NCBI RefSeq assembly: GCF_051020985.1
Contig: NW_027475149.1
Coordinates: forward strand, 868,001-932,000
Direction: 5' to 3'
DNA length: 64,000 bases
Source of the DNA: Nomia melanderi
Lineage: Eukaryota; Arthropoda; Insecta; Hymenoptera; Halictidae
Shown here: one piece after another, positions 1 through 11,691 of the stretch
Layout: every line of letters begins with the position of its first letter
Numbering within the stretch: the stretch's first letter is position 1
Made by a program: the position numbers and the translations under genes
The notes under the pieces: generated by a model
Databases searched by the model: none
Told to the model about the DNA's origin: nothing
The model's input: only the letters and a program-made list of their open reading frames with translations

Positions 1-52
1 CACAGATTCATGCATCAGGGCCTCCTACAGACAATGCACTTTGATTTATTGC

Positions 53-67
53 GCTATCTGTAATAGC
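53..67. other. Dyad 1 of the monomer (GCTAT/ATAGC), reference copy
   Basis: GCTAT and ATAGC are exact reverse complements separated by five bases (CTGTA here, CTCTA in many copies). The element sits at monomer positions 5-19 and recurs in most monomers. Variant monomers with CCTATCTG, GCTGTATC or TAATGACACC break it. It could form a small hairpin or be a protein site; neither is shown. Confidence 0.7.
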
Positions 68-74
68 ACCAGAG

Positions 75-88
75 ATATCGCCAGATAT
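75..88. other. Dyad 2 of the monomer (ATATC/GATAT), reference copy
   Basis: ATATC and GATAT are reverse complements around a four-base spacer (ACCA in the consensus, GCCA here) at monomer positions 27-40. The left arm overlaps the palindromic EcoRV site GATATC, and the right arm runs into TATATAT. This is one of the least variable stretches of the array, although a few copies carry TCAAAAGA or TCGGAATAT instead. Confidence 0.7.
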
Positions 89-141
89 ATATTGGATTTT
101 ACCCTGACCCTAAGTGTCCGGCCCCATGAGACGGTGGTTGT

Positions 142-162
142 CTCGGCCCCTGGAGGTCCGAG
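142..162. other. Dyad 3 of the monomer (CTCGG/CCGAG), reference copy
   Basis: CTCGGCCC, a five-base spacer and GGTCCGAG form an 8-bp inverted repeat with one mismatch at monomer positions 94-114, in the middle of the GC-rich half. This copy reads TGGAGG where most have TGGTGG, which changes only the spacer. The arms persist in most typical monomers and are lost in the type II monomers. Confidence 0.7.
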
Positions 163-1273
163 GACGTTCCCGCTGCACAGATTCATGCGCCAGTGCCTCC
201 TGCAGATAATTCACTTTGGTTTACTGCGCTATCTCTAATTGTACCCGAGATATCACCAGATATATATTGGATTTTTCCCTGACCCTGAGTGTCCGACCCC
301 ATGAGACTGTGGTTATCTCTGCCGATGTTGGTCCGAGGTCGTTCCCGCTGCACAGATCCATGCGCCAGGGCCTCCTACAGACAATGCACTTTGATTTATT
401 GCGCTATCTCTAATAGCACCCGAGATATCACCAGATATATATTGGATTTTCCCCTGACCCTGAGTGTCCGGCCCCATGAGACTGTGGTTTTCTCGTCCCC
501 TGGTTGTTCGAGGTCGTTCCCACTGCACAGATTCAGGCGCCAGGGCCTCCTACAGACAATGCACTTTGACTTATTGCGCTATCTGTAATAGCTCCCGAGA
601 TATCTCCAGATATATATTGGATTTTTCACTGATCCTAAGTGTCCGGCCCCTCGGGACGGTGGTTTTCTCGGCCCCTGGTGGTCCGAGGTCGTTCCCGCTG
701 CACAGATTCATGCGCCAGGCCCTCCCGCAGATAATTCACTTTGGTTTATTGCGCTATCTCTAATAGCACCCAAGATATCGCCAGATATATATTGGATTTT
801 TCTCTGACCCTGAGTGTCCGGCCCCATGAGACTGTGGTTTTCTCGGCGCCTGGTGGTCCGAGGTCGTTCCCGTTGCACTGTTTCATGCGCCAGGGCCTCC
901 TGCAGATAATTCACTTTGGTTTATTGCGCTATCTCTAATAGCACCCGACATATCACCAGATATATATTGGATTTTCCCCTTACCCTGAGTGTCTGGCCCC
1001 ATGAGACTGCGGTTTTCTCGGCCCCTGGTGGTCCGAGGTCGTTCCCGCTGCACAGATTAATGCGCCAGGGCCTCCTACAGACAATGCGCTTTGATTTATC
1101 GCGCTATCTCTAATGACACCCGAGATATCACCAGATATATATTTGATTTTTCCCTGACCCTGAGTGTCCGGCCCCATGAGACGGAGGTTTTCTCGGCCCC
1201 TGGTGGTCCGACGTCGTTGCCGCTGCGCAGATTCATGCGACAGGGCCTCCCGCAGACAAAGCACTTTGGTTTA

Positions 1274-1448
1274 TTGCGCTATCTGTAATAGCACCCGAGA
1301 TATCACCAGATATATGCTGGATTTTTACATGACCTTGGGTGACGGATTCCGAATATCTGTAATTTTCTCGGCCCCTGGTGGTCCGAGATCGTTCCCGCTG
1401 CACAGATTCATGCGCCAGGGCCTCCTGCAGACAATGCACTTTGATCTA
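1274..1448 (+). repeat. Type IIb divergent monomer, reference copy
   Basis: This looks intermediate between the normal monomer and type IIa: GCTGGATTTTTACATGACC, then GGGTGACGGATTCCG and a return to TTTTCTCGGCCCC. Copies start this motif at 1316, 8334, 12006, 25296 (ACTGG) and 28271. A related IIc form (CATGACTTTGGGTGGCGG) is at 24071 and 27046. A IId form (CATGACCTTGGGAGTGCG) is at 8510 and 12182. Confidence 0.85.
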
Positions 1449-1938
1449 TTTCGCTATCCCTAATAGCACCCGAGATATCACCAGATATATATTGGATTTT
1501 TCCTTGACCCTGACAGTCCGGCCCCATGTGTCGATGGTTTTCTCGGCCCCTGGTGGTCCGAGGTCGTTCCCGCTGCACTGATTCATGCGCTAGGGCCTCC
1601 TACAGACAATGCACTTTGATTTATTGCCCTATCTGTAATAGCACCCGAGATATCAACAGATTTATATTGGATTTTTACCTGATCCTGAGTGTCCGACCCC
1701 ATGAGACGGTGGTTTTCTCGGCCCCTGGTGGGCAGAGGTCGTTCCCGCTGCACAGATTCATGCGCTAGGACCTCCTGCAGAGCTTGCACTTTGATTAATT
1801 GCGCTATCTCTAATAGCACCCGAGATATCACCAGATATATATTGGATTTTTCCCTGACCCTGGGTGCCCGGCCCCATGTGTCGGTGATTTTATCGGACCC
1901 TGGTGGACCGAGGTAGATACCGCTGCACAGATTCATGC

Positions 1939-2561
1939 GCCAGGGCCTCCTGCAGACAATGCACTTTGATTTATTGCGCTATCTGTAATAGCACCCGAGA
2001 TATCACCAGATATATATTGGATTTTTCACTGACCCTAAGTGTCCGGCCCCTCGGGACGGTGGTTTTCTCGGCCCCTGGTGGTCCGAGGTCGTTCCCGCTG
2101 CACAGATTCATGCGCCGGGGCCTCCTGCAGATAATTCACTTTGGTTTATTGCGCTATCTGTAATAGCACCCGAGATATCACCAGATATATGCTGAACTTT
2201 TACATGACCTTGGGTGACGGATACCGAAAATCTGTAATTATTTTGGCCCCTGGTGTGCCGACGTCGTTGCTGCTGCCCAGATTCATGCGCCAGGGCCTCC
2301 TGCAGATAATTAACTTTGGTTTATTGCGCTATCTGTAATAGCACCCGAGATAACACCAGATATATATTGGATTTTCCCTGACCCTGACAGTCCGGCCCCA
2401 TGAGACTGTAGTTTTCTCGGCCCCTGGTGGTCCGAAGTCGTTCCCGCAGCACAGATTCATGCGCCAGGGCCTCCTACAGACAATGCACTTTGATTTATTG
2501 CGCTATCTATAATAGCACCCGAGATATCACCAGATATATATTGGATTTTTCCCTGACCCTG
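1939..2561 (+). repeat. Duplicated block, copy 1 (pair with 2813-3435)
   Basis: This block of about 3.5 monomers recurs 874 bp downstream, a distance of five monomers minus one base. The missing base lies in the TTGGATTTTCCCTGACC monomer, which has four T's before CCC instead of five. I see one mismatch (A at 2436 against G at 3310). It contains one type IIa monomer. Confidence 0.85.
2149..2323 (+). repeat. Type IIa divergent monomer, reference copy
   Basis: The flanks are normal, but about 57 bp (monomer positions 43-99) are replaced by a different sequence. It starts GCTGAACTTTTACATGACC and includes GGGTGACGGATACCG and ATCTGTAATTATTTTGG. Eleven copies are seen, with GCTGAAC at 2191, 3065, 3939, 9034, 9908, 12706, 13580, 14105, 18125, 18999 and 29671. 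Length stays 175 bp. The replaced segment covers the CTCGG arm of dyad 3, and downstream GTGTGCCGACGTC also differs. Confidence 0.9.
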
Positions 2562-2812
2562 GGTGCCCGGCCCCATGTGTCGGTGATTTTCTCGGACCCT
2601 GGTGGACCGAGGTAGATACCGCTGCACAGATTCATGCGCCAGGGCCTCCTGCAGACAATGCACTTTGATTTATTGCGCTATCTCTAATAGCACCCGAGAT
2701 ATCACCAGATAAATATTGGATTTTCCCCTGACCCTGAGTGTCCGGCCCCATGATACTGCGGTTTTCTCGGCCCCTGGTGGTACGAGGTCGTTCCCGCTGC
2801 ACAGATTCATGA

Positions 2813-3435
2813 GCCAGGGCCTCCTGCAGACAATGCACTTTGATTTATTGCGCTATCTGTAATAGCACCCGAGATATCACCAGATATATATTGGATTTTT
2901 CACTGACCCTAAGTGTCCGGCCCCTCGGGACGGTGGTTTTCTCGGCCCCTGGTGGTCCGAGGTCGTTCCCGCTGCACAGATTCATGCGCCGGGGCCTCCT
3001 GCAGATAATTCACTTTGGTTTATTGCGCTATCTGTAATAGCACCCGAGATATCACCAGATATATGCTGAACTTTTACATGACCTTGGGTGACGGATACCG
3101 AAAATCTGTAATTATTTTGGCCCCTGGTGTGCCGACGTCGTTGCTGCTGCCCAGATTCATGCGCCAGGGCCTCCTGCAGATAATTAACTTTGGTTTATTG
3201 CGCTATCTGTAATAGCACCCGAGATAACACCAGATATATATTGGATTTTCCCTGACCCTGACAGTCCGGCCCCATGAGACTGTAGTTTTCTCGGCCCCTG
3301 GTGGTCCGAGGTCGTTCCCGCAGCACAGATTCATGCGCCAGGGCCTCCTACAGACAATGCACTTTGATTTATTGCGCTATCTATAATAGCACCCGAGATA
3401 TCACCAGATATATATTGGATTTTTCCCTGACCCTG
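2813..3435 (+). repeat. Duplicated block, copy 2 (pair with 1939-2561)
   Basis: Near-identical to 1939-2561. The left edge is set by GAGCC against GCGCC at 2812/1938, and the right edge by GAGTGTCC against GGGTGCCC at 3436/2562. Part of it (from about 2926) also belongs to a longer block found again at 8895, 12567 and 17986. Confidence 0.85.
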
Positions 3436-4197
3436 AGTGTCCGACCCCATGAGACGGTAGTTTTCTCGGCCCCTGGTGGTCCGAGGTCGTTCCCGCTGCA
3501 AAGATTCATGCGCTAGGACCTCCTGCAGAGCTTGCACTTTGAATAATTGCGCTATCTCTAATAGCACCCGAGATATCACCAGATATATATTGGATTTTTC
3601 CCTGACCCTGGGTGCCCGGCCCCATGTGTCGGTGATTTTCTCGGACCCTGGTGGACCGAGGTAGATACCGCTGCACAGATTCATGCGCCAGGGCCTCCTG
3701 CAGACAATGCACTTTGATTTATTGCGCTATCTCTAATAGCACCCGAGATATCACCAGATAAATATTGGATTTTCCCCTGACCCTGAGTGTCCGGCCCCAT
3801 GATACTGCGGTTTTCTCGGCCCCTGGTGGTACGAGGTCGTTCCCGCTGCACAGATTCATGAGCCAGGGCCTCCTACAGACAATGCACTTTGATTTATTGC
3901 GCTATCTGTAATAGCACCCGATATATCACCAGATATATGCTGAACTTTTACATGACCTTGGGTGACGGATACCGAAAATCTGTAATTATTTTGGCCCCTG
4001 GTGTGCCGACGTCGTTCCTGCTGCCCAGATTCATGCGCCAGGGCCTCCTGCAGATAATTCACTTTGGTTTATTGCGCTATCTGTAATAGCACCCGAGATA
4101 ACACCAGATATATATTGGATTTTTCCCTGACACTGACAGTCCGGCCCCATGAGACGGTGATTTTCTCGGCCCCTGGTGGTCCGAGGGCGTTCCCGCT
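2926..4197 (+). repeat. Seven-monomer type II block, copy 1 of 4
   Basis: A block of about 1.27 kb that recurs at 8895-10166, 12567-13838 and 17986-19257 (offsets 5969, 9641 and 15060). It contains two type IIa monomers (GCTGAAC at 3065 and 3939) and a monomer with CTAGGACCTCCTGCAGAGC. Copies differ at a few bases, such as GATAACACC against GATATCACC near 3226/9195. Confidence 0.85.
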
Positions 4198-5195
4198 GCA
4201 CAGATTCATGCGCCAGGGCCTCCTACAGACAATGCACTTTGATTTATTGCGCTATCTGTAAGAGCACGCGAGATATCACCAGATATATATTGGATTTTCC
4301 CCTGACCCTGAGTGTCCGGCCCCATGAGACGGTGGTTTTCTCGGCCCCTGGAGGTCCGAGGTGGTTCCCGCTGCACAGATTCATGCACCGGGGCCTCCTG
4401 CAGATAATTCCCTCTGGTTTATTGCGCTATCTCTAATAGCACCCGAGATATCACCAGATATGTATTGGATTTTTCCCTGTCCTGAGAGTCCGGCCCCATG
4501 TGTCGGTGGTTTTCTCGGCCCCTTGTGGTCCGAGGCCGTTCCCAGAGCACAGATTCATGCGCCAGGGCCCCTGCAGATAATTCACTTTGGTTTAGTGCGC
4601 TATCTCTAATAGCACCCGAGATATCACCAGATATATATTGGATTTTTCCTTGACACTGACAGTCCGGCTCCATGTGTCGGTGGTTTTCTCGGCCCCTGGT
4701 GCTCCGAAGTCGTTCCCGCTGCACAGATTCATGCGCCAGTGCCTGCTACAGACAATGCACTTTGATTTATTGCGCTATCTCTAATAGCACCCGAGATAAC
4801 AGCAGATATATATTGGATTTTTCCCTGACACTGACAGTCCGGCCCCATGAGACGGTGATTTTCTCGGCCCCTGGTGGTCCGAGGGCGTTCCCGCTGCACA
4901 GATTCATGCGCCAGGGCCTCCTACAGACAATGCACTTTGATTTATTGCGCTATCTGTAAGAGCACGCGAGATATCACCAGATATATATTGGATTTTCCCC
5001 TTACCCTGAGTGCCCGGCCCCATGAGACGGTGGTTTTCTCGGCCCCTGGTGGTCCGAGGTGGTTCCCGCTGCACAGATTCATGCACCGGGGCCTCCTGCA
5101 GATAATTCCCTCTGGTTTATTGCGCTATCTCTAATAGCACCCGAGATATCACCAGATATGTATTGGATTTTTCCCTGTCCTGAGAGTCCGGCCCC

Positions 5196-5245
5196 ATGTG
5201 TCGGTGGTTTTCTCGGCCCCATGTGTCGGTGGTTTTCTCGGCCCC
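5196..5245 (+). repeat. 25-bp direct tandem duplication inside a monomer
   Basis: Bases 5196-5220 and 5221-5245 are identical. The unit starts ATGTGTCGGTGG and ends TCTCGGCCCC. The otherwise matching block near 15,361 has a single copy. The unit is bounded by CCCC on both sides, so slippage or a short-homology exchange after the large block duplicated is the simplest account. Confidence 0.95.
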
Positions 5246-5290
5246 TGGTGGTCCGAGGCCGTTCCCACAGCACAGATTCATGCGCCAGGG

Positions 5291-6794
5291 CCCCTGCAGA
5301 TAATTCACTTTGGTTTAGTGCGCTATCTCTAATAGCACCCGAGATATCACCAGATATATATTGGATTTTTCCCTGACACTGACAGTCCGGCCCCATGTGT
5401 CGGTGGTTTTCTCGGCCCCTGGTGCTCCGAAGTCGTTCCCGCTGCACAGATTCATGCGCCAGTGCCTGCTACAGACAATGCACTTTGATTTATGGCGCTA
5501 TCTGTAATAGCACCCGAGATATCACCAGATATATATTGGATTTTTCCCTTACCCTGAGTTTCCGGCCCCATGGGACGGTGGCTTTCTCGGCCCCTGGTGG
5601 TCCGAGGTCGTTCCCGCTGCACAGATTCATGCGCCAGTGCCTGCTACAGTCAATGCACTTTGAATTATTGCCCTATCTCTAATAGCACCCTAGATATCAC
5701 CAGATATATATTGGATTTTCCCCTGACCCGGAGTGTCCGGCCCCATGAGACGGTGGTTTTCTCGGCCCCTGGTGGTCCGAGGTCGTTCCCGCTGGCCAGA
5801 TTCATGCGCCAGGGCCTCCTATAGATAATTCGCTTTGGTTTAGTGCGCTATCTCTAATAGCACCCGAGATATCACCAGATATATATTGGATTTTTCCCTG
5901 ACCCTGACAGTCCGGCCCCATGTGTCGGTGGTTTTCTCGGCATCTGGTTTTCCGAGGCCGTTCCCACAGCACAGATTCATGCGCCAGGGCCCCTGCAGAT
6001 AATTCACGTTGGTTTAGTGCGCTATCTGTAAGATCACCCGAGATATCACCAGATATATATTGGATTTTCCCCTGACCCTGAGTGTCCGGCCCCATGAGAC
6101 GGTGATTTTCTCGGTCCCTGGTGGTCCGAACTCGTTCCCGCTGCACAGATTCATGCGCCAGGGCCTCCTGCAGATAATTCACTTTGACTTATTGCGCTAT
6201 CTGTAATAGCACCCGAGATATCACCAGATATATATTGGATTTTTCACTGACCCTAAGTGTCCGGCCCCTCGGGACGGTGGTTTTCTCGGCCCCTGGTGGT
6301 CCGAGGTCGTTCCGGCTGCACAGATTCATGCGCCAGGGCCTCCTGCAGATCATTCACTTTGGTTTATTGCGCTATCTCTAATAGCACCCAAGATATCACC
6401 AGATATATATTGGATTTTTCCCTGACCCTGAGTGTCCGAACCCATGAGACTGTGGTTTTCTCTGCCGACGTTGTTCCGAGGTCGTTCCCGCTGCACAGAT
6501 TCATGCGCCAGGGCCTCCTACAGACAATGCACTTTGATTTATTGCGCTATCTGTAATAGCACCCGAGATATCACCAGATATATATTGGATTTTTCACTGA
6601 CCCTAAGTGTCCGGCCCCTCGGGACGGTGGTTTTCTCGGCCCCTGGTGGTCCGAGGTCGTTCCCGCTGCACAGATTCATGCGCCGGGGCCTCCTGCAGAT
6701 AATTCACTTTGGTTTATTGCGCTATCTCTAATAGCACCCAAGATATCGCCAGATATATATTGGATTTTTCCCTGACCCTGAGTGTCCGGCCCCA
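5291..6794 (+). repeat. Duplicated block, copy 1 (pair with 10188-11691)
   Basis: About 1.5 kb recurring at an offset of 4897 bp. It includes short monomers that lost one base (GCGCCAGGGCCCCTGCAG) and one with TCTCGGCATCTGGTTTTCCGAGG. A third copy lies inside the block at 13837-17659. Confidence 0.85.
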
Positions 6795-7986
6795 TGATAC
6801 TGCGGTTTTCTCGGCCCCTGGTGGTACGAGGTCGTTCCCGCTGCACAGATTCATGAGCCAGGGCCTCCTACAGACAATGCTCTTTGATTTATTGCGCTAT
6901 ATGTAATAGCAACCGAGATATCACCAGATATATATTGGATTTTACCCTGACCATGAGTGTCCGGACCCATGAGACGGTGGTTGTCTCGGCCCCTGGTGGT
7001 CCGAGGTCGTTCCCGCTGCACAGATTCATGCGCCAGGGCCTCCTGCAGATCATTCACTTTGGTTTATTGCGCTATCTCTAATAGCACCCAAGATATCACC
7101 AGATATATATTAGATTTTTCCCTGACCCTGAGTGTCCGAACCCATGAGACTGTGGTTTTCTCTGCCGATGTTGGTCCGAGGACGTTCCCACTGTACAGAT
7201 TCATGCGCCAGGGCCTCCTACCGACAATGCACTTTGATTTATTGCGCTATCTGTAATAGCACCCGAGATATCACCAGATATATATTGGATTTTACCCTGA
7301 CCCTGAGTGTCCGGCCCCATGAGACTGTGGTTTACTCGGCCCCTGGTGGTCCGAGGTCGTTCCCGATGCACAGATTCATGCGCCAGGGCCTCCTGCAGAT
7401 AATTCACTTTGACTTATTGCGCTATCTGTAATAGCACCCGAGATATCACCAGATATATATTGGATTTTTCACTGACCCTAAGTGTCCGGCCCCTCGGGAC
7501 GGTGGTTTTCTCGGCCCCTGGTGGTCCGAGGTCGTTCCGGCTGCACAGATTCATGCGCCAGGGCCTCCTGCAGATCATTCACTTTGGTTTATTGCGCTAT
7601 CTCTAATAGCACCCAAGATATCACCAGATATATATTGGATTTTTCCCTGACCCTGAGTGTCCGAACCCATGAGACTGTGGTTTTCTCTGCCGACGTTGTT
7701 CCGAGGTCGTTCCCGCTGCACAGATTCATGCGCCAGGGCCTCCTACAGACAATGCACTTTGATTTATTGCGCTATCTGTAATAGCACCCGAGATATCACC
7801 AGATAAATATTGGTTTTTTCCCTGTCCCTGAGTGTCCGGCCCCATGAGACGGTGGTTTTCTCGGCCCCTGGTGGTCCGAGGTCGTTGCCGCTGCACAGAT
7901 TCATGCGACAGGCCCTCCCGCAGACAATGCACTTTGCTTTATCGCACTATCTCTAATGACACCCGAGATATCACCAGATATATAAT

Positions 7987-10166
7987 GGATTTTTCCCTGA
8001 CCCTGAGTGTCCGGCCCCATGAGACGGCGGTTTTCTTGGCCCCTGGTGGTCCGAGGTCGTTCCCGCTGCACACAAGCATGCGCCAGGGCATCCTGCAGAT
8101 AATTCACTTTGGTTTATTGCGCTATCTCTAATAGCAGCCGAGATATCACCAGATATATATTTGATTTTTCCCTGACCCTGAGTGTCCGGCCCCATGAGAC
8201 GGAGGTTTTCTCGGCCCCTGGTGGTCCGACGTCGTTGCCGCTGCACAGATTCATGCGACAGGGCCTCCCGCAGACAAAGCACTTTGGTTTATTGCGCTAT
8301 CTGTAATAGCACCCGAGATATCACCAGATATATGCTGGATTTTTACATGACCTTGGGTGACGGATTCCGAATATCTGTAATTTTCTCGGCCCCTGGTGGT
8401 CCGAGGTCGTTCCTGCTGCACAGATTCATTCGCCAGTGCCTCCTACAGACAATGCACATTGATTTATTGCGCTATCTCTAATAGCACCCGAGATATCATC
8501 AGATACATCCTGGGTTTTTACATGACCTTGGGAGTGCGACCCCATGTGTCGGTGGTTTTCTCGGCCCCTGTTGGTCCGAGATCGTTCCCGCTGCACAGAT
8601 TCATGCGCCAGGGCCTCCTGCAGACAATGCACTTTGATCTATTTCGCTATCCCTAATAGCACCCGAGATATCACCAGATATATATTGGATTTTTCCTTGA
8701 CCCTGACAGTCCGGCCCCATGTGTCGATGGTTTTCTCGGACCCTGGTGGACCGAGGTAGATACCGCTGCACAGATTCATGCGCCAGGGCCTCCTGCAGAC
8801 AATGCACTTTGATTTATTGCGCTATCTCTAATAGCACCCGAGATATCACCAGATATATATTGGATTTTTCACTGACCCTAAGTGTCCGGCCCCACGGGAC
8901 GGTGGTTTTCTCGGCCCCTGGTGGTCCGAGGTCGTTCCCGCTGCACAGATTCATGCGCCGGGGCCTCCTGCAGATAATTCACTTTGGTTTATTGCGCTAT
9001 CTGTAATAGCACCCGAGATATCACCAGATATATGCTGAACTTTTACATGACCTTGGGTGACGGATACCGAAAATCTGTAATTATTTTGGCCCCTGGTGTG
9101 CCGACGTCGTTGCTGCTGCCCAGATTCATGCGCCAGGGCCTCCTGCAGATAATTAACTTTGGTTTATTGCGCTATCTGTAATAGCACCCGAGATATCACC
9201 AGATATATATTGGATTTTCCCTGACCCTGACAGTCCGGCCCCATGAGACTGTAGTTTTCTCGGCCCCTGGTGGTCCGAGGACGTTCCCGCTGCACAGATT
9301 CATGCGCCAGGGCCTCCTACAGACAATGCACTTTGATTTATTGCGCTATCTATAATAGCACCCGAGATATCACCAGATATATATTGGATTTTTCCCTGAC
9401 CCTGAGTGTCCGACCCCATGAGACGGTAGTTTTCTCGGCCCCTGGTGGTCCGAGGTCGTTCCCGCTGCAAAGATTCATGCGCTAGGACCTCCTGCAGAGC
9501 TTGCACTTTGAATAATTGCGCTATCTCTAATAGCACCCGAGATATCACCAGATATATATTGGATTTTTCCCTGACCCTGGGTGCCCGGCCCCATGTGTCG
9601 GTGATTTTCTCGGACCCTGGTGGACCGAGGTAGATACCGCTGCACAGATTCATGCGCCAGGGCCTCCTGCAGACAATGCACTTTGATTTATTGCGCTATC
9701 TCTAATAGCACCCGAGATATCACCAGATAAATATTGGATTTTCCCCTGACCCTGAGTGTCCGGCCCCATGATACTGCGGTTTTCTCGGCCCCTGGTGGTA
9801 CGAGGTCGTTCCCGCTGCACAGATTCATGAGCCAGGGCCTCCTACAGACAATGCACTTTGATTTATTGCGCTATCTGTAATAGCACCCGATATATCACCA
9901 GATATATGCTGAACTTTTACATGACCTTGGGTGACGGATACCGAAAATCTGTAATTATTTTGGCCCCTGGTGTGCCGACGTCGTTCCTGCTGCCCAGATT
10001 CATGCGCCAGGGCCTCCTGCAGATAATTCACTTTGGTTTATTGCGCTATCTGTAATAGCACCCGAGATAACACCAGATATATATTGGATTTTTCCCTGAC
10101 ACTGACAGTCCGGCCCCATGAGACGGTGATTTTCTCGGCCCCTGGTGGTCCGAGGGCGTTCCCGCT
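7987..10166 (+). repeat. Duplicated block, copy 1 (pair with 11659-13838)
   Basis: About 2.18 kb recurring at an offset of 3672 bp. It contains type IIb (8334), type IId (8510) and two type IIa monomers (9034, 9908). The left edge is TATAATGG at 7983 against TATATTGG. The right edge is CGCTTCAC near 10167 against CGCTGCAC. Its right-hand 1.6 kb is found a third time at 17658-19257. Confidence 0.87.
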
Positions 10167-10187
10167 TCACAGATTCATGCGCCAGTG

Positions 10188-11691
10188 CCCCTGCAGATAA
10201 TTCACTTTGGTTTAGTGCGCTATCTCTAATAGCACCCGAGATATCACCAGATATATATTGGATTTTTCCCTGACACTGACAGTCCGGCCCCATGTGTCGG
10301 TGGTTTTCTCGGCCCCTGGTGCTCCGAAGTCGTTCCCGCTGCACAGATTCATGCGCCAGTGCCTGCTACAGACAATGCACTTTGATTTATGGCGCTATCT
10401 GTAATAGCACCCGAGATATCACCAGATATATATTGGATTTTTCCCTTACCCTGAGTTTCCGGCCCCATGGGACGGTGGCTTTCTCGGCCCCTGGTGGTCC
10501 GAGGTCGTTCCCGCTGCACAGATTCATGCGCCAGTGCCTGCTACAGTCAATGCACTTTGAATTATTGCCCTATCTCTAATAGCACCCTAGATATCACCAG
10601 ATATATATTGGATTTTCCCCTGACCCGGAGTGTCCTGCCCCATGAGACGGTGGTTTTCTCGGCCCCTGGTGGTCCGAGGTCGTTCCCGCTGGCCAGATTC
10701 ATGCGCCAGGGCCTCCTATAGATAATTCGCTTTGGTTTAGTGCGCTATCTCTAATAGCACCCGAGATATCACCAGATATATATTGGATTTTTCCCTGACC
10801 CTGACAGTCCGGCCCCATGTGTCGGTGGTTTTCTCGGCATCTGGTTTTCCGAGGCCGTTCCCACAGCACAGATTCATGCGCCAGGGCCCCTGCAGATAAT
10901 TCACGTTGGTTTAGTGCGCTATCTGTAAGATCACCCGAGATATCACCAGATATATATTGGATTTTCCCCTGACCCTGAGTGTCCGGCCCCATGAGACGGT
11001 GATTTTCTCGGTCCCTGGTGGTCCGAACTCGTTCCCGCTGCACAGATTCATGCGCCAGGGCCTCCTGCAGATAATTCACTTTGACTTATTGCGCTATCTG
11101 TAATAGCACCCGAGATATCACCAGATATATATTGGATTTTTCACTGACCCTAAGTGTCCGGCCCCTCGGGACGGTGGTTTTCTCGGCCCCTGGTGGTCCG
11201 AGGTCGTTCCGGCTGCACAGATTCATGCGCCAGGGCCTCCTGCAGATCATTCACTTTGGTTTATTGCGCTATCTCTAATAGCACCCAAGATATCACCAGA
11301 TATATATTGGATTTTTCCCTGACCCTGAGTGTCCGAACCCATGAGACTGTGGTTTTCTCTGCCGACGTTGTTCCGAGGTCGTTCCCGCTGCACAGATTCA
11401 TGCGCCAGGGCCTCCTACAGACAATGCACTTTGATTTATTGCGCTATCTGTAATAGCACCCGAGATATCACCAGATATATATTGGATTTTTCACTGACCC
11501 TAAGTGTCCGGCCCCTCGGGACGGTGGTTTTCTCGGCCCCTGGTGGTCCGAGGTCGTTCCCGCTGCACAGATTCATGCGCCGGGGCCTCCTGCAGATAAT
11601 TCACTTTGGTTTATTGCGCTATCTCTAATAGCACCCAAGATATCGCCAGATATATATTGGATTTTTCCCTGACCCTGAGTGTCCGGCCCCA
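10188..11691 (+). repeat. Duplicated block, copy 2 (pair with 5291-6794)
   Basis: Matches 5291-6794 with very few changes; for example GTGTCCTGCCCC near 10631 replaces GTGTCCGGCCCC. It ends where the monomer switches from CATGATACTGCGG (6792) to CATGAGACGGCGG (11691), which is the sequence of the next block. Confidence 0.85.

Larger units (their letters stand above)
49..223 (+). repeat. First complete monomer, reference for the 175-bp unit
   Basis: I number the monomer from the TTGCGCTATCT motif. Positions 1-60 and 161-175 are AT-rich (about 37% GC by hand count on the consensus). They include the GATATC (EcoRV) site and a TATATATTGGATTTT stretch. Positions 61-160 are GC-rich (about 63%) and hold GTGTCCGGCCCC, TCTCGGCCCCTGG, GGTCCGAGGTCGTTCCCGC and GCGCCAGGGCCTCCT. 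The consensus carries about eight CpGs. This copy has small changes from consensus, such as ACCAGAG for ACCCGAG and ATCGCCAG for ATCACCAG. Confidence 0.95.
1..1938 (+). repeat. Leading monomers, no long internal duplication seen
   Basis: About eleven monomers of mixed subtype. The stretch around 464-763 resembles the monomers near 22694-22993, sharing the TCGTCCCCTGG and CACTGCACAGATTCAGG variants. One type IIb monomer lies near 1274-1448. No gene or unique sequence is visible. Confidence 0.8.
3671..7518 (+). repeat. Long duplicated block, copy 1 (pair with 13837-17659)
   Basis: About 3.85 kb (22 monomers) recurs 10.1 kb downstream. The offset is 10,166 bp in the left part and 10,141 bp in the right part, because this copy alone holds an extra 25 bp at 5196-5245. 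Only about five single-base differences were found by eye, including C at 3842 against T in the partner, GCACGCGAG against GCACGTGAG, and ACCAGATAT against ACCATATAT. Confidence 0.88.
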
